DNA of 53,283 nucleotides from Bacillota bacterium (GCA_023436065.1 JAEZKU010000048.1:1-53283), one strand, 5' to 3'; shown: positions 42,203 through 51,192, counted from the stretch's first letter. The notes: generated from the sequence alone by a model not told the origin. Program-made: numbers and translations.

Positions 42203-42406
42203 ATGTCTAGTAGAAACAGAGCAGAAGTACCGGAAGCGAAGGAAGCTTTAGATCGTTTTAAATATGAAGTAGCTAACGAGCTCGGTGTTCCGTTGAAAAA
42301 GGGCTACAACGGCGACTTAACATCCAAACAGAATGGTTCAGTCGGCGGTTATATGGTAAAGAAAATGATCCAGGATGCTGAAAAGAGAATGTCCGGTCAA
42401 CAATAA
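42203..42406 (+). CDS. sspA: Alpha/beta-type small acid-soluble spore protein
   Basis: SASPs coat and protect spore DNA and are degraded by the Gpr protease on germination. The 67-residue protein has the family pattern: EAKEALDRFKYEVANELGV (with the Gpr cleavage site) and the second conserved block LTSKQNGSVGGYMVKKMI. GGAGG lies seven bases before the start. A TATACTA near 42152 and GTATT upstream resemble a forespore sigma-G promoter, though weakly. A perfect terminator palindrome follows. It confirms that the organism forms spores. Confidence 0.96.
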   Translation: MSSRNRAEVPEAKEALDRFKYEVANELGVPLKKGYNGDLTSKQNGSVGGYMVKKMIQDAEKRMSGQQ

Positions 42407-42430
42407 TTAAGTTTAATATCTAAGATTTTT

Positions 42431-42454
42431 ACGGCTGTCTAATTAGACAGCCGT
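42431..42454 (+). terminator. SASP terminator
   Basis: ACGGCTGTCT-AATT-AGACAGCCGT is a perfect 10-bp stem 25 bases after the SASP stop, followed by TATTTATG. Confidence 0.75.
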
Positions 42455-42480
42455 TATTTATGTGGTTTTATGTGGTATGA

Positions 42481-42597
42481 TAAAGTGTCAAAAGCACCTA
42501 CGGTGCTTTTCCAGCTACAACAGATTGCCATTGCAAAGCTAGCTTGCAGAGCAATCTATTGTAGTTGGAAAAGTGCGAAGCACCTTTTGACACTTTA
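42481..42597 (-). repeat. Palindromic cloverleaf-like repeat element, copy D (inverted)
   Basis: Outer arms TAAAGTGTCAAAA (42481-42493) and TTTTGACACTTTA (42585-42597) are perfectly complementary. GCACC-TAC-GGTGC (42494-42506) is on the left and GTGC-GAA-GCAC (42573-42583) on the right, the reverse of copies B and C, so this copy is inserted in the opposite orientation. The central arm has TTCCAGCTACAACAGATTGC and its complement with a few mismatches, capped by AAGCTAGCTT. The rest of the gap 42407-42855 holds the SASP terminator and the rsmD promoter only. Confidence 0.88.
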
Positions 42598-42787
42598 ATA
42601 CTAATTGACTAACATTTTATCCTTGTTTCTAGGTCAAATGTATCATTTTGAAAGGCGTATTCGAGACAAATACTTATTGAAATCTTTTACAGGATAAGAT
42701 ACACTAACTAATGAAAGAACCATTTATATATACGGGTTTTCAATATCATAAACAGGTGTATCGATCCTTAGGATGTCCACAAAAAAG

Positions 42788-42815
42788 TTGACAAATACTC
42801 ATAATATTATAAAAT
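42788..42815 (+). promoter_or_regulatory. Promoter of rsmD-coaD
   Basis: TTGACA (42788-42793), a 16-bp spacer and TAAAAT (42810-42815) lie 40 bases before the rsmD start. Confidence 0.65.
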
Positions 42816-42855
42816 AATATTTATAGTTATTATTAGTCATAAGCGGGGATAAAGT

Positions 42856-43410
42856 ATGAGAGTGATTGCGGGAAAGGCAAGAAGACTTCAGCTGAGAACA
42901 CCTGAGGGCTTTGATACAAGGCCAACGACAGATAAAACCAAGGAGACTTTGTTTAATATATTGAATCCTTATCTGGCAGATGCTGATTTCCTGGACTTAT
43001 TCTCAGGCAGCGGTGCTATTGGGATAGAAGCATTATCCAGAGGGGCAAAGTATGCCGCCTTTGTTGAGGATAATAAGACGGCCTTAGAGTGCATCAAGGC
43101 AAATCTTCAATTTACCAGGCTTGCTGAGGCAGCTGAAATATTTCCCTATACAGTAGCGGAGGCAATTCGTATGCTGGAGATCAAAGGGAAGGTATTCGAT
43201 GTGATCTTTATGGATCCGCCTTACAACCATCTTTTGGAGAAGGATGTGCTACTGACGCTGCAGAATTCCAACATCATTTACTGCGATACCATCATCGTAG
43301 TGGAAGCTTCCCTGAAGACGGATTTTGATTATCTGGAGGATACGAAGTTCCGTATTTATAAGAAAAAAGAATATAAGACAAATCAACATGTATTTCTTGA
43401 GTTAAAATAG
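42856..43410 (+). CDS. rsmD: 16S rRNA (guanine-966-N2)-methyltransferase RsmD
   Basis: RsmD methylates G966 of 16S rRNA using S-adenosylmethionine. The 184-residue protein has MRVIAGKARRLQL at the start, RPTTDKTKETLFNIL, the SAM-binding LDLFSGSGAIGIEALSRGA loop, and the catalytic DPPY (120-123). Length is typical (about 185). coaD follows after 35 bases, and this rsmD-coaD pair is conserved in Firmicutes (Bacillus ylbH-coaD). Its own promoter lies at 42788-42815. Confidence 0.95.
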   Translation: MRVIAGKARRLQLRTPEGFDTRPTTDKTKETLFNILNPYLADADFLDLFSGSGAIGIEALSRGAKYAAFVEDNKTALECIKANLQFTRLAEAAEIFPYTVAEAIRMLEIKGKVFDVIFMDPPYNHLLEKDVLLTLQNSNIIYCDTIIVVEASLKTDFDYLEDTKFRIYKKKEYKTNQHVFLELK

Positions 43411-43445
43411 ATACTTAAGAGGCAATCAGGCAGGAGTGAATTTAC

Positions 43446-43946
43446 ATGAAAATCGGTATTTATCCTGGTAGCTTTGATCCTATAACCCTTGGTCATCTAG
43501 ACATCATTGTCCGTGCCTCTGGTTTGGTTGATAAGTTAATCATCGGAGTACTTAATAATAAAGCTAAGAAACCACTGTTCACCTCCGAGGAGCGGGTTGA
43601 GCTCATAGAGCGGGTCATAAGAGAAAATCCAAAGCTGAATTCTGTCGAGATTGTTGCTTTTGATGGACTATTGATAGACTTTGCCAGACAACAGAAAGCT
43701 AACATCATTGTAAGAGGATTACGTGCAATTACAGATTTTGAATACGAATTGCAGATAGCTCAGACAAATCATAAGCTGGATGCGAAGGTGGATACAGTGT
43801 TCTTTACCACCAGTGTCGAATATTCGTATCTCAGCTCCAGCGCGGTGAAGGAAATTGCTGCTTTTGATGGGGACATCCGGCAGTTTGTGCCAGAATGTAT
43901 TGTACAATCAATTTACGATAAAATTAAACTAATAAGGAGTGTTTGA
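43446..43946 (+). CDS. coaD: Phosphopantetheine adenylyltransferase
   Basis: CoaD transfers AMP from ATP to 4'-phosphopantetheine, the fourth step of coenzyme A synthesis. The 166-residue protein shows the nucleotidyltransferase start YPGSFDPITLGHLDII (TxGH motif with H17), VRGLRAITDFEYELQIAQTN, and EYSYLSSSAVKEIA in place of the ISSTxxR motif. Length is typical (about 160). CAGGAG precedes the ATG. It is followed, almost without gap, by a coiled-coil protein gene starting at 43948. Confidence 0.97.
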   Translation: MKIGIYPGSFDPITLGHLDIIVRASGLVDKLIIGVLNNKAKKPLFTSEERVELIERVIRENPKLNSVEIVAFDGLLIDFARQQKANIIVRGLRAITDFEYELQIAQTNHKLDAKVDTVFFTTSVEYSYLSSSAVKEIAAFDGDIRQFVPECIVQSIYDKIKLIRSV

Positions 43947-43947
43947 T

Positions 43948-44589
43948 ATGGGAGCTAGCAGAATAGAACAATTAATCGAGGATATCTATGAATTTGTTGA
44001 AAGCTGTAGGATGCAGCCGTTATCAAGCACTAAGGTAATTGTTCCAAAGGATGAGTTGTATGATTTACTGGATGAGCTGAGACTTCGTACACCGGATGAA
44101 ATCAAGCGCTATCAGAAGATCATTGCGAATAGGGATGCAATTATTGCAGATGCCGAAGAGAAGGCAGAGAATATTCTGCGTCAGACAAGAGATAAGGCAA
44201 AGGATCTGTTGAATGAGCATGAAATCATGCAGCAGGCATATTATCAGGCAAATGAGATGATTATGCAGGCCTCCGAGGAAGCTGACAAGATACGCAGGGA
44301 AGCCTCAGAGGAAGCTGAGCAAATCAGAACAGGCGCTTTAGTTTATTCCAACGAAGTGCTGACCGAGGTAGAAAGAGTTCTTGCCAATGCTTATGATACA
44401 GCAATATCAAAGTATGATTCCTTCATTGGTACCTTAAAGAGCAATTTAGAGATTGTTAATAATAATAAACGTGAGTTGAACGAGCAGCTTTATCCTCAGG
44501 ATAACACTCAGGGTGTATCTCAAAATGCGGATTACGATGATGGTAGTTTTGATTTTGATGAGAATACATTCCTCCCCGATCAGGAGTAG
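43948..44589 (+). CDS. Coiled-coil protein, ATP synthase b-like, unknown function
   Basis: The 213-residue protein has a short globular start (ASRIEQLIEDIYEFVESCR), then a long charged helix of about 90 residues (IIADAEEKAENILRQTRDKAKDLL... ASEEADKIRREASEEAEQIR) with heptad repeats resembling the F0 b subunit or DivIVA-like tail, and an acidic end (DFDENTFLPDQE). There is no membrane segment. It is one base after coaD; GTG 43939 is also in frame but AAGGAG at 43934-43939 is spaced eight bases from ATG 43948. Homologues next to coaD are common in clostridia and usually annotated only as ATPase; no function is established. Confidence 0.78.
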   Translation: MGASRIEQLIEDIYEFVESCRMQPLSSTKVIVPKDELYDLLDELRLRTPDEIKRYQKIIANRDAIIADAEEKAENILRQTRDKAKDLLNEHEIMQQAYYQANEMIMQASEEADKIRREASEEAEQIRTGALVYSNEVLTEVERVLANAYDTAISKYDSFIGTLKSNLEIVNNNKRELNEQLYPQDNTQGVSQNADYDDGSFDFDENTFLPDQE

Positions 44590-44602
44590 GATCAGAGGAT
44601 GA

Positions 44603-45622
44603 TTAGTGAAGCAGGTATACTGTATAACCGTAAGCGAGTATACCGGTAATTGCTGCATTCAACAACCTGACAATAATATAGGATTTTATAGATAGTCCTG
44701 AGTTTCCCAGAACACTTTTGGTTTGTGCAATACTCGAGAATCCGCCAAAGGAGGTTAATGAGGAGACCAGGACTATTTTTATCGGCTCCGACAAAGCACT
44801 TTGGCAGATCTGACTGATTCCTGTGGTGATCTCTAAAAATCCTACGATCAACCCCTTCCAGATGCCGTTATTCGGAAATACTGTATTCAACATACTGGCA
44901 AGGATGGAGAATAGAATAATGTACCCACCGATTTTGGTGATAACCTCAAAACCATTCATGATGGAGGTATCAAGAAGCTGAAAGGAAAAGCGCGGCTGTG
45001 CCTCCCCTAAGGACTGATCTGCTCTCACCAATTTTGTCGGAACAGCTCTTTTCTCGGAATTGGACATGGCATACAGAGAAGCTGGAACCTGCTCTGCTTT
45101 CGAACGGGTCAGGATACGATAGAGAACGGCACTCAGGATGGCACTTGCATAAATTATGGCGAATAATGCATATTTGATCTGGGGAAGCTTAAGCTGTGTA
45201 ACTGAAATATATCCGAGAATGAACATGGGGCTTGCATTATTACACATGCCGAGCAGAAACTGACCTTCCTTGTGGTTCAGTCTCTGCTTGGCAATCAAAT
45301 CAGCAGTGGCCTTGGCACCCATGGGTAGTCCGGATAGAAAGCCAATGGCAATAGGATAACAGCCATCGGCACTGACACGGAAGAGCCGGCCGAGCACCGG
45401 GTATAAAAAACGGCTGATCTGACCGGTGATGTTCAAACGGACAATCAGGTTCGACAGGATAATAAAGGGCAGAAGATTTGGAAGCACATGCTCAAACCAT
45501 AGCAATAGGCCGTTGCTGGCACCCTGAAGGGATGCATTGGGAAGCAACAGCATGAAAGACAGAAATACAAGAACGGATCCACGGATGATTTTATTTTTTA
45601 TCCTATCATCTATTTTAATCAA
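44603..45622 (-). CDS. ylbJ: YlbJ-like sporulation integral membrane protein
   Basis: The 339-residue protein has eight to ten hydrophobic segments and the nucleoside-recognition (gate) domain arrangement of YlbJ: VLPNLLPFIILSNL, GCYPIAIGFLSGLPMGAK, NNASPMFILGYI and LTSFGGFSSIAQTKSVL. ylbJ is a sigma-E gene needed for sporulation in Bacillus. Translation appears to start at TTG 45622 with AAGGAG five bases upstream. In Bacillus ylbJ follows coaD in the same direction, whereas here it is inverted and converges on the coiled-coil gene (14-base gap). Confidence 0.9.
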   Translation of the reverse strand: MIKIDDRIKNKIIRGSVLVFLSFMLLLPNASLQGASNGLLLWFEHVLPNLLPFIILSNLIVRLNITGQISRFLYPVLGRLFRVSADGCYPIAIGFLSGLPMGAKATADLIAKQRLNHKEGQFLLGMCNNASPMFILGYISVTQLKLPQIKYALFAIIYASAILSAVLYRILTRSKAEQVPASLYAMSNSEKRAVPTKLVRADQSLGEAQPRFSFQLLDTSIMNGFEVITKIGGYIILFSILASMLNTVFPNNGIWKGLIVGFLEITTGISQICQSALSEPIKIVLVSSLTSFGGFSSIAQTKSVLGNSGLSIKSYIIVRLLNAAITGILAYGYTVYLLH

Positions 45623-45727
45623 CTTTACTCCTTGAAGATAGCAGGTACATTTATTATAATCTATTGGTAGGGCTTACATTTTATTCAAATATTTTCCACA
45701 CAGCAAAGAGCAAAAGGAGATGGAAGA

Positions 45728-47533
45728 ATGTCAAAGAACAAGAATTTACCAAAGAGAAGTGAGGTAGAAGTATCATATACTTGGGCGATAGAGGATTTGT
45801 ATGCTTCCGATGAATTCTGGCAGAAGGATTATGACAAGCTGAAGGAGATGCTTCCGAAGGCTGAAGAATTTAAGGGAAGACTTGGCAAAGCGGCGGGACT
45901 GTTACTGGGCTTTCTGCAGCTGTCCGATGAGATCGGGATGCTGATGGAGCGCGTGTATGTATATGCGAACCAGAAATATCATGAGGATACTGCAAATGCA
46001 GTCTATCAGGACTTATCAAATAAAGCAACTGCTCTGTCTGTTGCAGTCAGCAGTGCCTTGTCCTTCGCTACACCTGAGATTTTATCCATTCCGGAGGAGA
46101 CTATCACAGAGTTCAAGCGCGAGGAAAAGGGCTTATTACTTTATGATTTTTATCTCTCGGATATTTTAAGATTAAAACCGCATATCTTAACAGAGGAATT
46201 GGAAGGGATGCTGGCCGGTGCGGGAGAGATTGCGGAAGCACCCGGCAATATCTTCTCCATGTTCAACAATGCAGATATCAAATTTCCGGAAATCAAGGAT
46301 GAAAACGGACAGGCAATCAGGATTACCCATGGCAGATACGGCCAGCTTTTAGAAAGCACTGACCGGAGGGTCAGAAAGGACGCCTTCGAAGGGGTATATG
46401 CGACCTATAACAGCTTCCGCAATACGCTGGCTGCTTCCTATAGTTCCAATGTTAAGCAAGAGGTATTCTTTAAGAATGCCAGAAATTACTCTTCTACCCT
46501 GGAGAAATCCCTGGACGCAGGAAATATTCCTGTTGAGGTATATACGAACTTAATTGAAGCGGTTCATGAGAATTTAAACCTGATGCACAGATATGTGTCA
46601 CTGCGCAAGAGGTTACTCGGGCTGGAGGAACTGCACATGTACGATCTATATACTCCGCTCGTTGGGGATATTAAGATGGAGATACCCTTTGAAGAGGGCA
46701 AAAAGATTGTGGCCAAGGGTCTGATGCCATTGGGAGAAGAGTACCAGAAGATCCTTGCCGAGGGCTTTAGCCACCGTTGGATTGATGTCTATGAAAATGA
46801 GAATAAACGCAGCGGAGCTTATTCATGGGGAGCCTACGGCACTCATCCTTATGTGCTGTTGAATTATAATGATACATTGAATAATGTCTTTACACTGGCT
46901 CACGAGATGGGACACGCAATTCACAGCTATCATTCAGACCGTGCGCAGCCCTATGTTTATGCCGGTTATAAGATATTTGTTGCTGAGGTTGCCTCCACCT
47001 GTAATGAAGCATTACTGATTGATTATATGCTGAAGAATACGGAGGATAAGAAGGAGAAGGCATATCTGATCAATCATTTCCTGGAGAAATTCAAGGGAAC
47101 ACTTTATCGCCAGACGATGTTTGCCGAGTTTGAGATGATCAGCCATCGATTAGTCGAACAGGGAGAAAGTCTGACAGCTGACACCCTGTGTAAAATCTAT
47201 CATGATCTGAATGTGGCTTATTTTGGTGAGGATATCGTAGTGGATCCGGAGATTGATATGGAGTGGGCGAGAATACCTCATTTTTACAATGCCTTTTATG
47301 TGTATCAATATGCTACCGGCTATTCTGCAGCAATAGCCTTGTCCAGAAGAATTCTTCAGGAGGGAGAAGAGGCTGTAAAGGATTACATTAACTTCTTAAG
47401 CAGCGGCAGCTCCAATTATCCGATCGAACTGCTGAAGGCAGCGGGTGTGGACATGAGCACAAAGGAGCCGGTAAATCAGGCATTGAAACTATTTGAAGAA
47501 TTGTTGGATCAGATGGAAGCGTTGATGCAGTAG
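45728..47533 (+). CDS. pepF: Oligoendopeptidase F (M3 metallopeptidase)
   Basis: PepF is a zinc metallopeptidase that cleaves peptides of roughly 7-17 residues in the cytosol. The 601-residue protein has an N-terminal helical domain (about 1-190) and an M3 catalytic domain with the zinc motif HEMGH (392-396) and the third ligand E420 in VAEVASTCNEALL. Length matches the family (about 600). No signal peptide. GGAGATGGAAG upstream supports the start. It is transcribed away from ylbJ; repeat element E lies beyond its stop. Confidence 0.95.
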   Translation: MSKNKNLPKRSEVEVSYTWAIEDLYASDEFWQKDYDKLKEMLPKAEEFKGRLGKAAGLLLGFLQLSDEIGMLMERVYVYANQKYHEDTANAVYQDLSNKATALSVAVSSALSFATPEILSIPEETITEFKREEKGLLLYDFYLSDILRLKPHILTEELEGMLAGAGEIAEAPGNIFSMFNNADIKFPEIKDENGQAIRITHGRYGQLLESTDRRVRKDAFEGVYATYNSFRNTLAASYSSNVKQEVFFKNARNYSSTLEKSLDAGNIPVEVYTNLIEAVHENLNLMHRYVSLRKRLLGLEELHMYDLYTPLVGDIKMEIPFEEGKKIVAKGLMPLGEEYQKILAEGFSHRWIDVYENENKRSGAYSWGAYGTHPYVLLNYNDTLNNVFTLAHEMGHAIHSYHSDRAQPYVYAGYKIFVAEVASTCNEALLIDYMLKNTEDKKEKAYLINHFLEKFKGTLYRQTMFAEFEMISHRLVEQGESLTADTLCKIYHDLNVAYFGEDIVVDPEIDMEWARIPHFYNAFYVYQYATGYSAAIALSRRILQEGEEAVKDYINFLSSGSSNYPIELLKAAGVDMSTKEPVNQALKLFEELLDQMEALMQ

Positions 47534-47618
47534 CAGGGAAGCCTTGACTGCGGGTGATAAGCTCGTTGTATTTGAGGATATGTGTTATCATATACATCGA
47601 TATAATAAACAGGTTATA

Positions 47619-47746
47619 AAGACAAAAGGTCATGTCACCAACGGTGACATGATAAACTTGCACAAGAAGGCTCTCGGAAAGTTTACTTTCCAGAAGCCTT
47701 CTCGTGCAAGTAATCCGGCTGATGCTTCAGCCGGACCTTTTGTCTT
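47619..47746 (+). repeat. Palindromic cloverleaf-like element E (divergent)
   Basis: Outer arms AAGACAAAAGGTC (47619-47631) and GACCTTTTGTCTT (47734-47746) pair perfectly. Inside are CATGTCACC-AAC-GGTGACATG (47631-47651), a long middle arm with ACTTGCAC, GAAGGCT and GGAAAG and their complements (47656-47711), and TCCGGCTGA-TGCT-TCAGCCGGA (47714-47735). The plan is that of copies A-D (outer stem plus three hairpins, the middle one longest) but the stem sequences are unrelated, apart from CAAAAGG near the outer end. Confidence 0.8.
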
Positions 47747-47802
47747 ATTAACGATAGTCTTATTAACGATAGTCTTATTTACGATAGTTTTATTTACAAT
47801 AT
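47743..47802 (+). repeat. Four tandem 15-base repeats
   Basis: TCTTATTAACGATAG is repeated at 47743 and 47758, then as TCTTATTTACGATAG at 47773 and as a decayed fourth unit from 47788. The array starts inside the right arm of element E and ends 22 bases before the MBL-fold gene, so it may contain or space its promoter. Confidence 0.9.
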
Positions 47803-47824
47803 AAATCACATTGGGGGTATTATC

Positions 47825-48685
47825 ATGGGGAGTACGTATTATGAATTTACTGAAGTAAGACCGAATGTTTATCGGATTCACAGTCCGGAGAATGTCTTTA
47901 TGGACTTGTTTATCGGAAAGGAGAAGGCGCTGCTATTAGATACCGGATATGGATTCGATGATATATTAGCAGCGATCAGAGAGAAGACGGATCTGCCGCT
48001 GATCGTTGTGAACAGCCACGGTCATCCGGATCATGTCTGCGGCAACTTCCGTTTTACCGGGGATATCAATATTCATGAGAAGGATATGGAGGGCTGCAGA
48101 TTTTTTAACAGTACCGATAACAGGAAGAATGTAGTAGAAGATGCTGAACAGGTGGAAGACTATTCCACGAAGGAGTTTCGGAATATCCTGCCGAAGAATT
48201 TTGATGCGGACTATTATGTGAATCAGGGAGCGGGCAACCTGGTGCCTGTGAAAGAGGGCGATGTATTTGATCTTGGAGGTATTACCCTGGTGGTCTATGA
48301 GTTCCCGGGACATTCCATGGGAAGCATCGGACTGTATTATAAAGAAGAAAAGCTACTATATTTTGCAGACGCAATCAATAACTTCCTGTGGCTGTTCGTG
48401 CCCGGAGGCGGAAATCTGGATACCTATCTGAATTCCCTTTATAAAGCACGTAACATGGACTTTAACGGCTTTTACTGGGGGCATAGCCCGACTATGGGGA
48501 CCAGACAGACACTGGAGGAATTTATAGATTGTGCCGAGAACTTAGATTATGAGAATGGGTATCCCTACGAGGCTCCCATTGCAGAGATCTATCCTGCCAA
48601 GGTATGCCCCCGGAAGGGATATGGGCCATTCGATTTTGATAAGCCGGGATATTGTTCAATTGTAATCTCCAAGGATAGGTTGTAA
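47825..48685 (+). CDS. MBL-fold metallohydrolase
   Basis: The 286-residue protein has the metallo-beta-lactamase fold signature HGHPDH (65-70) for two metal ions, with further ligands expected in FPGHSMGSIGLYY and in HSPTM. Such hydrolases act on many substrates (glyoxalase II, lactonase, RNA or phosphate esters), and the substrate here is not evident. GGGGG and an ATG at 47825 mark the start. It converges on ylbM (5-base gap between stops). Upstream lies element E and the 15-base repeats. Confidence 0.9.
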   Translation: MGSTYYEFTEVRPNVYRIHSPENVFMDLFIGKEKALLLDTGYGFDDILAAIREKTDLPLIVVNSHGHPDHVCGNFRFTGDINIHEKDMEGCRFFNSTDNRKNVVEDAEQVEDYSTKEFRNILPKNFDADYYVNQGAGNLVPVKEGDVFDLGGITLVVYEFPGHSMGSIGLYYKEEKLLYFADAINNFLWLFVPGGGNLDTYLNSLYKARNMDFNGFYWGHSPTMGTRQTLEEFIDCAENLDYENGYPYEAPIAEIYPAKVCPRKGYGPFDFDKPGYCSIVISKDRL

Positions 48686-48689
48686 TCAA

Positions 48690-49991
48690 CTAAAGAATGA
48701 GGATACTATGCTGGTATTCATTCTCGAGAACCGTACCGTATTTATCATATACTGCCTGATTATACAGGTGTGTAGCAAAGATATCCTTCGAAAGAATTTT
48801 TAAGCCGATTTCATCCAGCTGTTGCTTCGCTCGGGACACCTTAGTAATGACAGGAATTCTACCGTTGCTTTCAATCAGCTTTAGCAGCCGGGAGGCTTCC
48901 TTTCTGATTCCCAGGACTCTGGCATAGGGTACAAAGCCGTACATTTGCAGTTCCTTCATATCTTCCGTCTTAATGTTTAGCAGAAGATGAATCAAAGCAC
49001 GGTTAATCCTGGTTAGAGTCATGTTTTTTGTCTTGATCTCCTGTGTATATTCAGCGATGCTGCTGGGATAGCCACGGTAGTTCTTTAATCGTTTTGCCAG
49101 ATCGGGGGAGATATCCTGGTACTGTGTCAAAGAGGTGCAGTCCTCCTCCAGTAGCTTATATTTGATAATGGAGGCGAAATCCTCCTCCGTCATGGGGTAG
49201 GTCAGATGATAGTTGTCCGATAAGTATTTTGCTACATCGGCGGGTACACTTTCAAAAGCTTCACGTAATGCTTCCCCGGGTGTCTCACAGGTATTGTGGA
49301 TAGCATTGCGAAGAGCGGTTGCTGAGCTGATGACAGGACGGTTCACTTGTTCTGTGCAAAGCTCAGAGGAGGAAGACAATGCCGGATCATGGTAATGAGC
49401 CGAGACCCGCTGTATGGTTACAGGCTCTATGGAGGAAGAGAGCTTCTTCAGTGCTTTCAGATATTCGATACCCAATATATTATTGGGCTCCGCCAGAACA
49501 TCGGTCAGGATGGCTGCATCGGAGGAACCATTCTGCGTCAGAGTATGTTCCAGTGCCCGGACTCTGGCAACAGGGTAGGAAAGACCTTCCTTCAACTGTT
49601 CCTGTAATCGGTCTTCAAATGCGGCAGGGGCTAAAAGAAGCAGGTCGGCTGCCTTGGAAAGCAGAGAAATACTTCCTGACTCGCTCCCGAAGCAGATTGC
49701 ATCAACAATACCCAGCCGGTCAAGCAGGGCAACAGCACCTTGGGCAAAATACTCCGCGCTTCCGGTTGCGTAGCATACCGGCAGTTCCAAAACCAAATCA
49801 ATACCGTTTCGTAAGGCCATAGCAGTGCGGCTGTATTTATCCATGATTGCAGGAGTACCGCGTTGAACAAAGTTTCCGCTCATGACGGCAACTACATAAT
49901 CGGCACCGGTCATTCGTCTGGCTTCTTCGATATGATATTTATGCCCGTTATGAAAGGGATTATATTCGGTAATCAATCCGATCGTCTTCAT
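48690..49991 (-). CDS. tmcAL: tRNA(Met) cytidine acetate ligase TmcAL (YlbM-like)
   Basis: TmcAL activates acetate as acetyl-AMP to modify the wobble cytidine of elongator tRNA-Met (N4-acetylcytidine). The 433-residue protein opens with the nucleotidyltransferase motif GLITEYNPFHNGHKYHI (HxGH, H14 and H17) and has VMSGNFVQRGTPAIMDKYSR, GADYVV and ELPVCYATGSAEYFAQGA, all characteristic. Length is at the upper end of the family. In Bacillus it is the ylbM gene of the same locus. The link between acetate and this gene suits the adjacent pta-ackA, which diverges from it. Confidence 0.9.
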   Translation of the reverse strand: MKTIGLITEYNPFHNGHKYHIEEARRMTGADYVVAVMSGNFVQRGTPAIMDKYSRTAMALRNGIDLVLELPVCYATGSAEYFAQGAVALLDRLGIVDAICFGSESGSISLLSKAADLLLLAPAAFEDRLQEQLKEGLSYPVARVRALEHTLTQNGSSDAAILTDVLAEPNNILGIEYLKALKKLSSSIEPVTIQRVSAHYHDPALSSSSELCTEQVNRPVISSATALRNAIHNTCETPGEALREAFESVPADVAKYLSDNYHLTYPMTEEDFASIIKYKLLEEDCTSLTQYQDISPDLAKRLKNYRGYPSSIAEYTQEIKTKNMTLTRINRALIHLLLNIKTEDMKELQMYGFVPYARVLGIRKEASRLLKLIESNGRIPVITKVSRAKQQLDEIGLKILSKDIFATHLYNQAVYDKYGTVLENEYQHSILIL

Positions 49992-50098
49992 TTACACGCG
50001 CTCCGTTCTCTTTGGGATCTATGCTTACGATGATAGCATGATTCTATTTTAGCGTCAATTCTTACAAGGTTTTATAGATTATTTTCAATAAAATCTAC

Positions 50099-50127
50099 TT
50101 GTATCATATGCCTAATTGATTTATAAT
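50099..50127 (+). promoter_or_regulatory. Promoter of pta
   Basis: TTGTAT (50099-50104), a 17-bp spacer and TATAAT (50122-50127) lie about 70 bases before pta, in the divergent gap to ylbM. Confidence 0.6.
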
Positions 50128-50198
50128 AAAATTTATGGGTTTTCTAAATAATATATATTATATTAACAATACAAAAGCATTAAGAAAGGAGTTACATC

Positions 50199-51188
50199 AT
50201 GGGTTTTATTGATGGAATCAAAGAAAGAGCAAAACAGAACATTAAGACAATCGTATTGCCGGAGACAGATGACAGAAGGACTTTAGAAGCAGCTGCAAGA
50301 ATCTTATCTGAGGGTGTTGCGAATATCGTTCTGGTAGGTAATAAGGAAGAGATAGCAAAAGGTGCACAGGGTCTTGATATTTCCAAGGCTACAATCATCG
50401 ACCCGAACAATACCGATAAGCTTCAGAAATATATTGATTTATTAGTTGAAGTAAGAAAAAGTAAGGGTATGACACCCGAGCAGGCAAAAGAATTATTAAC
50501 TAAGGATTATCAGTACTTTGCTGTAACCATGGTAAAGGCCGGAGATGCAGACGGAATGGTATCCGGAGCAGTTCACTCCACAGCAGATACCCTTCGTCCT
50601 TCTCTGCAGATCTTAAAGACAGCTCCGAACACGAAGCTTGTATCTTCATTCTTTGTAATCGTAGTACCCAATTGTGAATACGGTGAAAATGGTACCTTTA
50701 TCTTTTCAGATTCCGGTCTGGTACAGAATCCGAATCCGGAAGAGCTTGCTGCAATTGCAGGCAGCAGTGCAAAGAGCTTTGAACAGTTGGTTGGTAAGGA
50801 AGCAATCGTTGCAATGCTTTCCCATTCAACAAAGGGCAGCGCGTCTCATCCTGATGTGGACAAGGTTGTGGAAGCAACCAGAATTGCCAAGGAATTATAT
50901 CCGAATGTGAAGATCGACGGTGAGTTCCAGCTGGATGCAGCGATCGTTCCCAGCGTAGGTGCTTCCAAGGCTCCGAACAGTGACATCGCAGGTAAGGCCA
51001 ACGTACTGATATTCCCTGATCTGGATGCAGGTAACATCGGCTACAAGCTGGCACAGAGACTGGCTAAGGCAGAAGCTTATGGTCCTATCACTCAGGGTAT
51101 TGTAAAACCTGTCAATGACCTATCCAGAGGCTGCTCCGCTGATGATATCGTCGGTGTTATCGCGATTACTGCAGTTCAGGCGCAGTAA
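50199..51188 (+). CDS. pta: Phosphate acetyltransferase
   Basis: Pta converts acetyl-CoA and phosphate to acetyl phosphate and CoA, the first step of acetate formation. The 329-residue protein is the short (catalytic-domain only) class: IVLPETDDRRTLEAA, DGMVSGAVHSTADTLRP, IVVPNCEYGENGTF, SHSTKGSASHPDVDKV and the closing ANVLIFPDLDAGNIGYKL. Length is typical for Gram-positive bacteria. AAGGAG is well placed. ackA follows after 152 bases, with short repeats in between. Confidence 0.97.
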   Translation: MGFIDGIKERAKQNIKTIVLPETDDRRTLEAAARILSEGVANIVLVGNKEEIAKGAQGLDISKATIIDPNNTDKLQKYIDLLVEVRKSKGMTPEQAKELLTKDYQYFAVTMVKAGDADGMVSGAVHSTADTLRPSLQILKTAPNTKLVSSFFVIVVPNCEYGENGTFIFSDSGLVQNPNPEELAAIAGSSAKSFEQLVGKEAIVAMLSHSTKGSASHPDVDKVVEATRIAKELYPNVKIDGEFQLDAAIVPSVGASKAPNSDIAGKANVLIFPDLDAGNIGYKLAQRLAKAEAYGPITQGIVKPVNDLSRGCSADDIVGVIAITAVQAQ

Positions 51189-51192
51189 AAAG

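Noticed and set aside
21051..47802. CRISPR array formed by the palindromic elements
   Set aside because: The units are kilobases apart, not tandemly spaced, far longer than CRISPR repeats, and no cas genes occur.
47743..47802. Replication or phage attachment site in the 15-base repeats
   Set aside because: No DnaA-box, integrase or tRNA is nearby; the array is best read as a simple tandem repeat.
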